Of a stretch of DNA of 64,000 nt, positions 18,732 to 27,940 are shown piece by piece (within the stretch, counting starts at the first letter, position 1; each line of letters opens with the position of its first letter). A model generated the notes under the pieces. The model was not told where the DNA came from. It did no database searches and saw only the letters and a program-made list of their open reading frames with translations. Source of the DNA: Qipengyuania pelagi (GTDB lineage Bacteria > Pseudomonadota > Alphaproteobacteria > Sphingomonadales > Sphingomonadaceae); assembly GCF_009827295.1 (NCBI RefSeq), contig NZ_WTYD01000001.1:310001-374000 (forward strand), given 5' to 3'. A program made the translations under genes and the position numbers.

Positions 18732-18801
18732 TGACGGGTGTCAGTTCTCGCTCCCGGTGTCGCCCCGGGGTCTCGGCTCGGTTCTCGCCTTAGTTCTCGC
18801 C

Positions 18802-19107
18802 TCAGTTCTCGATGGTCTGGAGCGGGCTGTCGGCCGCTGTGTCGTTGGCGGTGCCTTCCATCTTGTCCGCATCGTCCATCGTCACCCCGTCGATGCCGGC
18901 AGCATCGTCCTGCGCCTGGATGCGATCGGACACGTTGACTTCCGATTCGACCTCGTTCTGCGAGGCGGCACCGAAAATCCAGATGGCGGAGAGGAGGATC
19001 ACGGCCAGCAATGTGCCGATGATCAGCACCCAGCGCACGACGCCTTCTTTCGAACCGCCGCTGGCTTCGGTTTCGGTTACGTGGGTTTCGTTGCCATCGC
19101 TACGCAT
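18802..19107 (-). CDS. hypothetical single-helix membrane protein
   Basis: This 101-residue protein has a short polar N-terminus, one membrane helix (WVLIIGTLLAVILLSAIWIF, about residues 26-45) and an acidic tail rich in Asp, Glu and Ala (residues 50-101). It probably sits with the tail in the periplasm. No family is recognised. A 12-bp degenerate repeat (AGTTCTCGCCTT-like) starts at 18780 and runs into its 3' end. Its upstream region carries a 13-bp direct repeat. Confidence 0.65.
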   Translation of the reverse strand: MRSDGNETHVTETEASGGSKEGVVRWVLIIGTLLAVILLSAIWIFGAASQNEVESEVNVSDRIQAQDDAAGIDGVTMDDADKMEGTANDTAADSPLQTIEN

Positions 19108-19172
19108 GTGATAAGTCTTTCCCTTTGGATCAGGCGCATTCGGTTCGTGGGATTACCGTACTGCGGCCCTTA

Positions 19173-19202
19173 TGTTCCCTGATATACTGTGTTCCCTGAT
19201 AT
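19173..19202. repeat. 13-bp direct repeat upstream of the 101-residue protein gene
   Basis: TGTTCCCTGATAT occurs at 19173-19185 and again at 19190-19202, four bases apart, a period of 17. On the minus strand each copy contains GGGAACA. It lies between the dapD 3' end and the start of the small membrane-protein gene, so it may be a double operator. Confidence 0.75.
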
Positions 19203-19210
19203 GCCGCACG

Positions 19211-20035
19211 TCAATCGCGCAGCAACTCGTTGATGCCGGTCTTTTCGCGCGTCCGGGCATCCACCGTCTTCACGATGACCGCGCAGGCAAGCGAGGGGCC
19301 GCCATCGGGATCGGGCAGGGTGCCGGGGACGACGACGGAATAAGGCGGGATTTCACCGCGCGTGACCGTGCCGGTCGCCCGGTCGACGATCTTGGTCGAC
19401 TGGGTGATGAAGACGCCCATCGCCACCACCGATCCTTCGCCGACGATCACGCCCTCGACGATTTCGCTGCGCGCGCCGATGAAGCAATTGTCGCCGATGA
19501 TGGTGGGGTTCGCCTGCATCGGTTCGAGCACGCCGCCGATGCCCGCGCCCGCCGAGATGTGGCAGTTCTCACCCACCTGGGCGCAGCTGCCGATGCTGGC
19601 AAAGGTATCGACCATCGTACCCTTGCCGACATGGGCGCCGATATTAACGAAGCTCGGCATCAGGACGCAGCCCGGCGCGATATAGGCCCCGGCACGCGCG
19701 ACCGCGCCCGGCACCACGCGAAATCCCGCCGCGCGGAAGCGCGCATCGTCCCATCCGGCGAACTTGCTGGGCACCTTGTCGAAGGCAGGATGGCCCGCAC
19801 TGCCGCCGTCCATCACCTGATTGTCGTTGAGGCGGAAGCTCAGGAGCACGGCCTTCTTGAGCCATTGATTGACCTGCCACCCGCCGGTCCCATCGGGCTC
19901 GGCCACGCGCGCCTCGCCGCTGTCGAGCATGGCGAGCGCGCGTTCGACATGGTCGCGCACCTCATGGCTTTCGGGAGTGACCGAGGCCCGATCGTCCCAG
20001 GCAGCTTCGATGGCTCGGGCGAGGTTTGCGGTCAT
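19211..20035 (-). CDS. dapD: 2,3,4,5-tetrahydropyridine-2,6-dicarboxylate N-succinyltransferase
   Basis: This 274-residue enzyme uses succinyl-CoA to succinylate tetrahydrodipicolinate in lysine/diaminopimelate synthesis. After an N-terminal helical domain ([20 protein letters not shown]) come left-handed beta-helix hexapeptide repeats ([22 protein letters not shown] is one stretch, with [14 protein letters not shown] later), then the C-terminal [20 protein letters not shown]. The length fits DapD. ATG 20035. It is transcribed alone, diverging from the subtilase gene. Confidence 0.97.
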   Translation of the reverse strand: MTANLARAIEAAWDDRASVTPESHEVRDHVERALAMLDSGEARVAEPDGTGGWQVNQWLKKAVLLSFRLNDNQVMDGGSAGHPAFDKVPSKFAGWDDARFRAAGFRVVPGAVARAGAYIAPGCVLMPSFVNIGAHVGKGTMVDTFASIGSCAQVGENCHISAGAGIGGVLEPMQANPTIIGDNCFIGARSEIVEGVIVGEGSVVAMGVFITQSTKIVDRATGTVTRGEIPPYSVVVPGTLPDPDGGPSLACAVIVKTVDARTREKTGINELLRD

Positions 20036-20184
20036 GGGGCTGGGGTCCTTCAGGCGATTGGTCGAAACGGGCGTTTGGGGCGCTGTTAGATAGATGGCCG
20101 CGAACCGGCAAGCGCCGTGCCGCCCAGCCGTTAATAGTTACGACATCGCAATGGTGTACGGATCGCGCACGAAGAGGGTTCGCC

Positions 20185-22617
20185 ATGGCATTGAGAAAAA
20201 TCTCCCGAATTGATCGTCATGCACTGCGCAGCGGCGCGGCGATCGGAGCGCTGGCGCTGCTCGCCGCTTGTGGCGGAGGCGGCAGTGGGGGTGGCCCTGT
20301 CATCAGCACGCCCGCGCCGCAGCCTACGCCGTCACCGACCCCGCCTCCCGCACCGGCACCTGCACCGACCCCCACGCCGACGCCTACTCCGGCGCCGTCT
20401 TCCTTCGATACCGCCGAATTTCGGATGTCTGACGGGCCCGAACAGCACAAGGCCGTCAGCGCGTGGCAGCGCGGCGCGACCGGATCGGGGCGGATCATCG
20501 CGGTCGTCGATACGGGCATCGATCTCGACAGTCCTGAATTTACAGGGCGCATCCATCCCGATTCGCGCGACGTCGCGGGCAACCGCAGCGTCGATGGCGA
20601 GGACGACCACGGCACCAATGTCGCGCTCGTCGCGGCGGCGGCGCGCAACGATACCGGCATTCTCGGGATCGCCTACGATGCGCGGGTGCTGGCGCTGCGA
20701 GCAGATCGGCCCGGTACGTGCGGCGACGATACGCCGGAGAACACCAATCTGACATGCAGTTTCTCCGACGGGGATATTGCTCGGGGGATCGACCAAGCGG
20801 TGTCTTCCGGCGCGACCGTCATCAATCTGAGCCTGGGCGGCGGCGGGGTCGGCTCCGCGACTCTGGCAGCGGTCCGCCGCGCGGCAAGTGCAGGCATCGT
20901 CATCGTGGTCGCCGCCGGGAATGGCGGCGATGGCAGCAAGGCGGATGTCGATCCCAACCAGCCGACGCCCTTTGCCAGCGGTATCCGCGAAGCGGGCGGA
21001 AGCAATGTCATCATCGTCGGCTCGATCGACGAGGGATCGCAGATATCCAGCTTCAGCCAGCGCGCCGGTAGCCAGGCGAACTTCTATCTCACCGCGCGGG
21101 GCGAGCGGATCTGCTGCGTCTACGAAAACGGGCAGATCTTCGTCGGGCGTGACGAGCGGGGCAGTTTCCGCCTGCTGTTTTCCGGCACCAGCTTCGCCGC
21201 GCCGCAAGTCGCCGGGGCGGTCGCGCTGATGGCGCAGGCTTTTCCCAACCTCACCGGCGCGCAGATCGTCCAGATCCTGCTCGAAACCGCGCGCGATCTG
21301 GGCGAGACGGGCGTCGATACGACCTATGGGCGCGGTATGCTCGATATCGCGGCGGCCTTCGCCCCGCGCGGGACCACCACGCTTGCGGGCGGGACCAGCG
21401 TGATGCGCATCGGCGAGACATCGGTGATCGGTTCCGCGCCGATGGGCGATGCGCTGGCGGGGTCGCAGGGCCTCACCGGCGTCCTGCTCGACGAATACAA
21501 GCGCGCCTACGAATACGATGTGACCTCGGGATCGCGCGGCGCGGTGCCGGAATACCGGCTGCACAACGCGCTAGCAGGCGGACAGCGGCAGATCGGTGGC
21601 GGCAATGCGAACCTTTCGCTGGGCTTCACCGTCGGCGATGCGCGGTTCGCGGCGCAGACCACCGCAGAAGGCGCAATGGCGCGCCAGATGCAGCTCAGCA
21701 CGCGCGAAGCGGAGGGAGCCGAAGTCCTCGCCGCACGGATGATCGCGCGCGTCGCGCCCGACATGCAGATCGGCTTCGCCATGCGCGAAGGCGCCTTCGG
21801 CCTTGCCAGCCGGATGCAGGCGCAGGAGCGTCCGGCCTTCCTGATCGCGAGCGATGCGGGCGGCGATGTGGGCTTTTCGCGCAGCAGCGATGCGAGCGTG
21901 GCCGTAAGGCGCGAGTTCGGCCGTCTCGGCCTGACCGCGAGCGCCGAAAGCGGCGAGGCATGGATCGGCAATCGCCGCCAGGGGGAAGAGGTTTTCCAGG
22001 GCGTGCGCGACCGGCGCGCGACGCATACCCTGTCGCTTGCAGCCGATCGCCGGTTCGGAAATCTCGATACGACGCTCGGCCTGTCATGGTTGCAGGAGGA
22101 GGATACGATCCTCGGCGCCTATCTGGCGCAGGGCTTCGGCGCGGGCGGGGCGGACACGCTGTTCGTCGATGCTTCGGGCCGCTGGGATGTCGCGCCGGGC
22201 TGGTCGCTGGGCGGGGCCTATCGCCACGGTCTGACCCGCGCCGATAGGAGCGGCTTTGTGGCTGGCGGGTCGCGCTTCCAAAGCCAGGCGTGGTCGCTCG
22301 ACCTGACGCGGGCGCAAGTCTTCGGAAATGCCGACACGCTCGGCTTCCGCCTGTCGCAACCGCTTCGCGTGACGCGTGGGGGGATCGATCTGATGCTCCC
22401 CGTCAGCTACGATTATGCCAGCGAAAGCGCGGGCTTCGGCACGCGCCGCCTGTCGCTTGCCCCGTCGGGACGCGAGACGGTGGGCGAACTCGCATGGCGT
22501 GGCCCGCTCGCCAGGGGATGGGCATCGGCGAGCCTCTATTACCGCACCGATCCCGGCCATTACGCTCAGGCGCCCGACGATGCGGGCGTGGCGGTGACGT
22601 GGAGCCGGGGTTTTTAG
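20185..22617 (+). CDS. S8 subtilase autotransporter lipoprotein
   Basis: This is an 810-residue surface protease. A lipoprotein-type signal ends LLAACGGGG (Cys29) and is followed by a Pro/Thr-rich stalk (about 40-72). The peptidase S8 domain has Asp109 (VVDTGID), His142 (DDHGTNVA) and Ser336 (SGTSFAAPQVAG), so the triad is complete. From about residue 470 to the end the sequence alternates like a beta-barrel and ends in Phe (TWSRGF), as autotransporters do. An Asn-containing GNGG (AAGNGGDG) forms the oxyanion hole region. ATG 20185 begins the only signal peptide; the longer open frame is not used. The gene stands alone. Confidence 0.92.
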   Translation: MALRKISRIDRHALRSGAAIGALALLAACGGGGSGGGPVISTPAPQPTPSPTPPPAPAPAPTPTPTPTPAPSSFDTAEFRMSDGPEQHKAVSAWQRGATGSGRIIAVVDTGIDLDSPEFTGRIHPDSRDVAGNRSVDGEDDHGTNVALVAAAARNDTGILGIAYDARVLALRADRPGTCGDDTPENTNLTCSFSDGDIARGIDQAVSSGATVINLSLGGGGVGSATLAAVRRAASAGIVIVVAAGNGGDGSKADVDPNQPTPFASGIREAGGSNVIIVGSIDEGSQISSFSQRAGSQANFYLTARGERICCVYENGQIFVGRDERGSFRLLFSGTSFAAPQVAGAVALMAQAFPNLTGAQIVQILLETARDLGETGVDTTYGRGMLDIAAAFAPRGTTTLAGGTSVMRIGETSVIGSAPMGDALAGSQGLTGVLLDEYKRAYEYDVTSGSRGAVPEYRLHNALAGGQRQIGGGNANLSLGFTVGDARFAAQTTAEGAMARQMQLSTREAEGAEVLAARMIARVAPDMQIGFAMREGAFGLASRMQAQERPAFLIASDAGGDVGFSRSSDASVAVRREFGRLGLTASAESGEAWIGNRRQGEEVFQGVRDRRATHTLSLAADRRFGNLDTTLGLSWLQEEDTILGAYLAQGFGAGGADTLFVDASGRWDVAPGWSLGGAYRHGLTRADRSGFVAGGSRFQSQAWSLDLTRAQVFGNADTLGFRLSQPLRVTRGGIDLMLPVSYDYASESAGFGTRRLSLAPSGRETVGELAWRGPLARGWASASLYYRTDPGHYAQAPDDAGVAVTWSRGF

Positions 22618-22635
22618 GAAGCGGGGGCTTCCGAG

Positions 22636-23715
22636 CTAGGCCGGCATCCCCGCATCCAGCGCGAACTGGTGCGCGCGCTGGACCAGCGGGACCACCCGCT
22701 CGCTCATCGCCTTGGCGTGGGCGGAACTGGCCGTGCCGTCGATCACGCGCTTCTTGATACCCTGCATGATCCCGGCGAGCCGGAAGAGGTTGTAGGCGAA
22801 ATACCAGTCCATCGGCGGGACCGGATAGCCGGTGCGCGCGACATAGCGTTCGACCGCCTCGTCCTGCGACGGAATGCCCAGCTCTTCGAGATCGAGGCCG
22901 AGCAGGCCCGCGCGCCCATCCGCCGGATTGTGCCAGTTGAGCATGAGATAGGCGAAATCGGCGACCGGATCGCCCAGAGTAGATAATTCCCAATCGAGCA
23001 CGGCGAGGACGCGATTGGCGTCCTTTTTGAAAATCAGATTGTCGAGCCGGTAATCGCCATGGACGACCGAGCTTTCGTGCTGCGGCGGGATCGTCTCGGG
23101 CAGCCATTCGATAAGGCGATCCATTTCGGGGATCGTCTCGGTCTCGGACAGGCGATACTGCTTGGTCCAGCGGGCGATCTGGCGCGCGCAGTAATCCTGC
23201 GGCTTGCCGAAATCGTCCATGCCGATCTTCGCCGGGTCGGTCGTGTGGAGATCGGCCATGGTGTCGATCATCGCGTGATAGATCGCGCGGCGATCCTCCT
23301 TCGCGATGCCGGGCAGAGCGCCGTTCCACAAAGACCGTCCATCGGCGAGGCCCATGACGAAGAACATCGATCCGATGACGTCCGTATCCTCGCACAGGCC
23401 GTAGGTCTTCGGCACCGGAAACCCCGTCGGGCCCAGCGCCGACATCGCCTTGTATTCGCGATCCACGGCGTGGGCGCTCGGCAGCAATTTGCCGAAAGGC
23501 TGGCGGCGCAGGACATAGCTGCGGTTCGGCGTATCGATGCGGTAGGTCGGGTTGGACTGGCCGCCTTTGAACTTCGAATAGGAGATCGGCCCTTCGAAGC
23601 CTTCGACATTGGCCTCGAACCATGTCGTCAGCCGGTCGAGGTCGAGCGTGTCGGCATCCGGCACCGCGACGGTGCCGACCATCTCCTTGTCGAAATCGAT
23701 CGTTTCGTCCGCCAT
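22636..23715 (-). CDS. APH-like phosphotransferase (ACAD10/11 kinase-domain type)
   Basis: This 359-residue protein has the aminoglycoside-phosphotransferase fold: GGQSNPTYRI near the N-lobe, catalytic VVHGDYRLDNLIF and metal-binding VLDWELSTLGDP. Members of this clade occur with acyl-CoA dehydrogenases and, fused to them, in human ACAD10/11, where they phosphorylate 4-hydroxyacyl-CoA. Here it follows an acyl-CoA dehydrogenase and an alcohol dehydrogenase in one operon, with TGATG overlap, which supports a catabolic rather than a resistance role. Confidence 0.9.
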   Translation of the reverse strand: MADETIDFDKEMVGTVAVPDADTLDLDRLTTWFEANVEGFEGPISYSKFKGGQSNPTYRIDTPNRSYVLRRQPFGKLLPSAHAVDREYKAMSALGPTGFPVPKTYGLCEDTDVIGSMFFVMGLADGRSLWNGALPGIAKEDRRAIYHAMIDTMADLHTTDPAKIGMDDFGKPQDYCARQIARWTKQYRLSETETIPEMDRLIEWLPETIPPQHESSVVHGDYRLDNLIFKKDANRVLAVLDWELSTLGDPVADFAYLMLNWHNPADGRAGLLGLDLEELGIPSQDEAVERYVARTGYPVPPMDWYFAYNLFRLAGIMQGIKKRVIDGTASSAHAKAMSERVVPLVQRAHQFALDAGMPA

Positions 23716-24812
23716 CAGTCGAACACCACCACGCTGCGGGCGGAATGGCCTTCGCGCATCGTGTCGAAACCCTTGTTGATGTCTTCCAGAGGGATACGCT
23801 CCGCGATGATCGTGTCGAGATCAAGCAGGCCGCGCATGTAGAAATCGACAAGGCGCGGCAGATCGACCGGGAAATGGTTCATCCCCATGATCGCGCCCTG
23901 GAGTTTCTTGCCCGACAGCAGGTCCATCGCGCCGAGGCCGACCTTGCAGTCCAATGGCATCATGCCGAGGATCGTGGCCGTGCCGCCGCGGCGAAGCAGC
24001 TTAACCGCGAGCTTGGCCGAGGCATCGCGCCCGACCGCCTCGATCGCGTGGTGGACGCCGCCGCCCGTGATCTTCATCACCTGTTCGACCGCATCGTCCG
24101 CCATCGCATCGACCGTGTGCGTCGCGCCGAGCGCTTCGGCGAGGTCGCGTTTCTCCTTCAACGGATCGATCGCGATCACCTTGCCCGCGCCCGCGATCTT
24201 GGCCGCGTTGACGACCGCTAGGCCGACGCCGCCGCAGCCGACCACCGCGACCGCTTCGCCCGGCACGACCGAGCAGGCGTTGAACACCGCGCCCGCCCCC
24301 GTCGTCACCGCGCAGCCGATGATGGCGGCGCGATCGAGCGGCATGTCCTTGTCGATGGCGACGCAGGCGTGTTCGTGGATCAGCATCTGTTCGCAGAAGG
24401 CCGACAGGTTCAGCATCTGCGCGACCGGGGATCCCGAGCCTGGGCCGTCACTGCGCATGATGCGCGGATCGGCGGTCTGCGGGCGGCGCGTATCGGCGCC
24501 CATGCACAGCGCCATCCGGCCCGTGACGCAGAATTCGCAATGGCCGCAAAAGGCGGAAAGGCAGGTGACCACATGGTCGCCCGGCTTCACCGTCTTCACC
24601 TCCGACCCGACCGCGCGCACCACGCCCGCCGCCTCGTGCCCCGGAATGGCGGGCATGGGGTGGGGGTAGGCCCCGTCGATGAAATGGAGGTCCGAATGGC
24701 ACAGGCCACAGGCCTTGGTGTCGATCAGGACTTCGTGCGGCAGCGGATCGGCGAGTGTGACCTCGCCGATCGTGAGACTGCCGGTCTGTTCGAGAATTGC
24801 GGCCTTTGCCAT
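23715..24812 (-). CDS. zinc-dependent alcohol dehydrogenase
   Basis: This 365-residue class III-like medium-chain dehydrogenase has catalytic zinc ligands in CGLCHSDLHF and GHEAAG, a structural zinc loop with four Cys (CGHCEFCVTGRMALC), and the NAD site VVGCGGVGLAVV with an acidic IDPLKEK. Its substrate is unknown. It starts inside the stop of the acyl-CoA dehydrogenase gene and ends inside the start of the kinase gene, so the three form one coupled operon. Confidence 0.93.
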   Translation of the reverse strand: MAKAAILEQTGSLTIGEVTLADPLPHEVLIDTKACGLCHSDLHFIDGAYPHPMPAIPGHEAAGVVRAVGSEVKTVKPGDHVVTCLSAFCGHCEFCVTGRMALCMGADTRRPQTADPRIMRSDGPGSGSPVAQMLNLSAFCEQMLIHEHACVAIDKDMPLDRAAIIGCAVTTGAGAVFNACSVVPGEAVAVVGCGGVGLAVVNAAKIAGAGKVIAIDPLKEKRDLAEALGATHTVDAMADDAVEQVMKITGGGVHHAIEAVGRDASAKLAVKLLRRGGTATILGMMPLDCKVGLGAMDLLSGKKLQGAIMGMNHFPVDLPRLVDFYMRGLLDLDTIIAERIPLEDINKGFDTMREGHSARSVVVFD

Positions 24813-26164
24813 CAGCGCGAAGCTCCCACGTCACCGCTGCTCATGCCTGCGCTGGCACCCGCGCTGCCCGCGCTCGCCGAATGGGCGTTGCCGCCGCGCA
24901 GAGCGTTCGAACCCGGCCCTTCATTGGGCGCGTGCTTGGCGAATTCCATGCGCGCGATGGAGCGGGCGTGGACCTCGTCCGGACCGTCCGCCAGGCGCAG
25001 CGTGCGCTGATGGGCATAGGCGTTGGCGAGCCCGTAATCGTTGGACACGCCGCCGCCGCCATGCGCCTGGATCGCATCGTCGATGATCTTGAGCGCCATG
25101 TTCGGCGCCTGGACCTTGATCATCGCGATTTCCTGCTTGGCGGATTTGTTGCCGACCTTGTCCATCATGTCCGCCGCCTTGAGGCAGAGCAGGCGGGTCA
25201 TGTCGATATCGATCCGGGCGCGCGCGACGCGCTCTTCCCAGACCGAATGCTTGTAGATCGGCTTGCCGAACGCCTCGCGCTCCTGAAGGCGGCGGCACAT
25301 CTTTTCGAGCGCTTCTTCCGCCACGCCGATGGTGCGCATACAGTGGTGGATGCGGCCCGGACCGAGGCGGCCCTGCGCGATCTCGAAGCCGCGCCCTTCG
25401 CCCAGCAGCATGTTCGAGGCGGGCACGCGCACGTCCTTCAATTCGACTTCCATGTGGCCGTGCGGCGCATCGTCATAGCCGAACACGGGCAGATGGCGCA
25501 GCACCGTGACGCCTTCGGCATCGAGCGGCATCAGGATCATCGATTGCTGCGCATGGCGCTGGGCGGAAAAATCCGTCTTGCCCATCACGATCGCGACCTT
25601 GCAGCGCGGATCGCCCACGCCGGAGGACCACCATTTGCGGCCGTTGATGACGTATTCGTCGCCATCCTTTTCGATCCGCGTCTCGATATTGGTGGCGTCC
25701 GAACTCGCCGTATAGGGCTCGGTCATCAGGAAGGCGGAGCGGATCTCGCCGTTCATCAGCGGGTTCAGCCACTGGTCCTTCTGTTCGCGCGTGCCGTAGC
25801 GGTGGAACACCTCCATATTGCCGGTATCGGGCGCGGAGCAGTTGAAGACCTCGCTCGCGAAACCGATGCGGCCCATTTCCTCCGCGCACATGGCGTATTC
25901 GAGATTGGTGAGACCGGGGCCTTCGAATTCGAAGCTTTCGTCGACATGATGATGGCTGTCATTGCGTGGCGGCATGAACAGGTTCCACAGGCCCTGCGCC
26001 TTGGCTTTGGCCTTCAGCTCCTCAACCACCGGGATCACCTTCCAGCGCTCTCCTTCCGCATCCTGTTCGAGATAGGTCGGCACGGCGGGGCGGATGTGAT
26101 CGGCGATGAAGCTCTTCACACGGTCGCGCCAATAGGCCTGCCGTTCGGTGGGTTCGAAATCCAT
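24812..26164 (-). CDS. acyl-CoA dehydrogenase with low-complexity C-terminal tail
   Basis: This 450-residue flavoprotein matches the acyl-CoA dehydrogenase family: [14 protein letters not shown] in the FAD/substrate loop (usual form TEPxAGSD), [32 protein letters not shown] and [15 protein letters not shown]. The last 30 or so residues are an unusual Gly/Ala/Ser-rich tail after the normal end (KHAPNEG). It heads the operon with an alcohol dehydrogenase and an APH-like kinase. AGAGAGGA precedes ATG 26164. Confidence 0.94.
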   Translation of the reverse strand: MDFEPTERQAYWRDRVKSFIADHIRPAVPTYLEQDAEGERWKVIPVVEELKAKAKAQGLWNLFMPPRNDSHHHVDESFEFEGPGLTNLEYAMCAEEMGRIGFASEVFNCSAPDTGNMEVFHRYGTREQKDQWLNPLMNGEIRSAFLMTEPYTASSDATNIETRIEKDGDEYVINGRKWWSSGVGDPRCKVAIVMGKTDFSAQRHAQQSMILMPLDAEGVTVLRHLPVFGYDDAPHGHMEVELKDVRVPASNMLLGEGRGFEIAQGRLGPGRIHHCMRTIGVAEEALEKMCRRLQEREAFGKPIYKHSVWEERVARARIDIDMTRLLCLKAADMMDKVGNKSAKQEIAMIKVQAPNMALKIIDDAIQAHGGGGVSNDYGLANAYAHQRTLRLADGPDEVHARSIARMEFAKHAPNEGPGSNALRGGNAHSASAGSAGASAGMSSGDVGASR

Positions 26165-26260
26165 GTCTGAGGGTCCTCTCTACTCGTCTCGTCTGTCGTT
26201 CTTTGCCCGGAAACTGGCAGAGCCAACCGCGTCCGCCAAGGCCTATTCCACGGGCTGAAA

Positions 26261-27721
26261 TCAGGGCGGGGTGATGTGCGCGTCGCGATCCGCGCGTGCC
26301 GTAGCGTCGAGCGCTTCGCCCGGCGTCGCATTCAGCGAAGCCAGCCGCGCCTCGTGGTCTTCGCGCGTGATCGGGAAGCGCACCAGCCAGAACGCCGCGA
26401 AGCTTGCCAGCAGCGCCGAAAGCGCGCCGAACAGCAGCACCATCGTCGCGATCACGTCACCGCCGACTTCGCCCTGGGCGGCATTGTTGGGCAATTGCGA
26501 CAGCGCCACGATCTGGCCGGTGATGAAGATGCCCGCCCCGGTCGCGCATTTCTGGACGAACCAATTGCCCGCATAGAATGTCCCTTCCGCCCGGCGTCCG
26601 GTGCGCTCTTCGAAGGCCTCGACGATCTCGGCGATCATCGAGGTGGCGGAGATCAGCGCGACGATCCCGAACGCATTGGCGATCAGGACGAACGCGTAGA
26701 AGCCGCCCGTCGATGCCGCGCTGCCCACCTGCGGCCAGAACCCGATGAGAAGCAGGGCATAGGGCGAAAAGCCGATCAGGAACGATACGATCATACCGAT
26801 CGCCGCCGAACGCGGCTTGCCCCATCTGCGGTGCATCGGCCCGACGATGAAGAACATCAGCACGACGCTGAAAAACAGGACGATCGGGTAGAGCGTCAGC
26901 GCCGTCTGATCGAACTGCCAGACGAACAGGTTGAGATAATTCGAGATCGAGAAGGTCATCCCCTGCGAGACATAGGCGGCGAGCGCGCCCGCGGCGAAGA
27001 TCAGGAAGGCGCGTTCCTTGAAGGCTTCGCCGATCTCCCCGAAGGCATTGCGCAGCGAGAAGGGCGGGGGACGGTGCTCGGGAAGGCGAGCCACCAGACG
27101 ATGCTGACCGATGGCGGAGCCCACCACCGACAGGAAGATGAGGCCTGCCCCGAAGATGCCGAACAGGCTGTATCCGCCCGGCTGGAGCATCCCTTCCGCG
27201 CCCGGCATGAACACCCGATAGGCGAGGAACATCATCACGATCCCGCCCAACCATCCGAACAGGTAGCGATAGCGGAACAGCGTCGTGCGCTGGTCGTAAT
27301 CCTGCGTGATTTCGGGCACGAGGCTGACCGAGGGCACCTCGCACGCCGACAGGAGGATGCGCACCACCACGGCGATGCCGAGCAGTTCCCAGAAGCTGGG
27401 CGTCCCGTCGATCGTCGGGTTCCAGAGCACGGCCCAGGCCAGCGCGAGGGGCAGGGCGGCGGCATAGAGCCAGGGCAGGCGGCGGCCCCAGCGCGTATAG
27501 GTGCGATCGGACAGGTGGCCGAGGATCGGATCGATCACCGCATCGACCAGCAGCGCACAGGCGAGCGCGGCGCTGACCAGCGCGGCGTTCATCCCCAGAA
27601 CCTGATTGTAGAAGATCAGCAGGAAGAAACTGAACCCGCTATCCTTCACGCCGAAGGCGACCGCGCCGAACCCATGCACGATCTTGAGGCGCTGCGGCAG
27701 CGGGCCGGTGGTAAACGCCAT
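26261..27721 (-). CDS. GPH-family (MelB-like) MFS transporter
   Basis: This 486-residue protein has about twelve helices. The family-typical loops are AVIDPILGHLSDRTYTRWGRR after helix 2 and a matching cytoplasmic loop MHRRWGKPRSAA in the second half; EVPSVSLVPEITQDY is also diagnostic. It probably carries a sugar or organic substrate with H+ or Na+. The neighbouring genes for acyl-CoA catabolism suggest a lipid or terpenoid-type substrate. ATG 27721 is used; an earlier start would need TTG. Confidence 0.87.
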   Translation of the reverse strand: MAFTTGPLPQRLKIVHGFGAVAFGVKDSGFSFFLLIFYNQVLGMNAALVSAALACALLVDAVIDPILGHLSDRTYTRWGRRLPWLYAAALPLALAWAVLWNPTIDGTPSFWELLGIAVVVRILLSACEVPSVSLVPEITQDYDQRTTLFRYRYLFGWLGGIVMMFLAYRVFMPGAEGMLQPGGYSLFGIFGAGLIFLSVVGSAIGQHRLVARLPEHRPPPFSLRNAFGEIGEAFKERAFLIFAAGALAAYVSQGMTFSISNYLNLFVWQFDQTALTLYPIVLFFSVVLMFFIVGPMHRRWGKPRSAAIGMIVSFLIGFSPYALLLIGFWPQVGSAASTGGFYAFVLIANAFGIVALISATSMIAEIVEAFEERTGRRAEGTFYAGNWFVQKCATGAGIFITGQIVALSQLPNNAAQGEVGGDVIATMVLLFGALSALLASFAAFWLVRFPITREDHEARLASLNATPGEALDATARADRDAHITPP

Positions 27722-27890
27722 CAGGACGACACCCTGCAACTGCGACGGATCCGCGCATTACCGGCCATTTCTCGCTCCTCTTTCCCGGCTTCGAGCCTAG
27801 GCTCGCAGCCCCCGGCGTCAATCGAAACCGCTCGACGCTACGGCATGGCGGCTCGGCGCGATCGCCCTTGCGGAAGGGGTGCGAATCGAC

Positions 27891-27906
27891 TTAACGTTTA
27901 CGTCAA
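27891..27906. promoter_or_regulatory. LiuR-like (MerR-type) operator candidate upstream of the acyl-CoA dehydrogenase operon
   Basis: TTAACGTTTACGTCAA is a 16-bp near-palindrome of the form TT-ACGT-N2-ACGT-AA, similar to sites bound by the MerR-family regulator LiuR in front of branched-chain and fatty-acid catabolic genes. It is 35 bases before ATG 27941 in the divergent region with the transporter gene. No LiuR gene lies in the window. Confidence 0.5.
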
Positions 27907-27940
27907 CGAAGAGAGTCGAGACCGAGAGAGGAAGGCCGAA

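Noticed and set aside
20329..20394. Short repeat array in the subtilase gene (CCGACGCCTAC-like)
   Set aside because: It only encodes the Pro/Thr stalk of the protein.
22636..23715. Antibiotic-resistance kinase (aminoglycoside phosphotransferase)
   Set aside because: The operon context with acyl-CoA and alcohol dehydrogenases and the ACAD10/11-like clade argue for a metabolic kinase.
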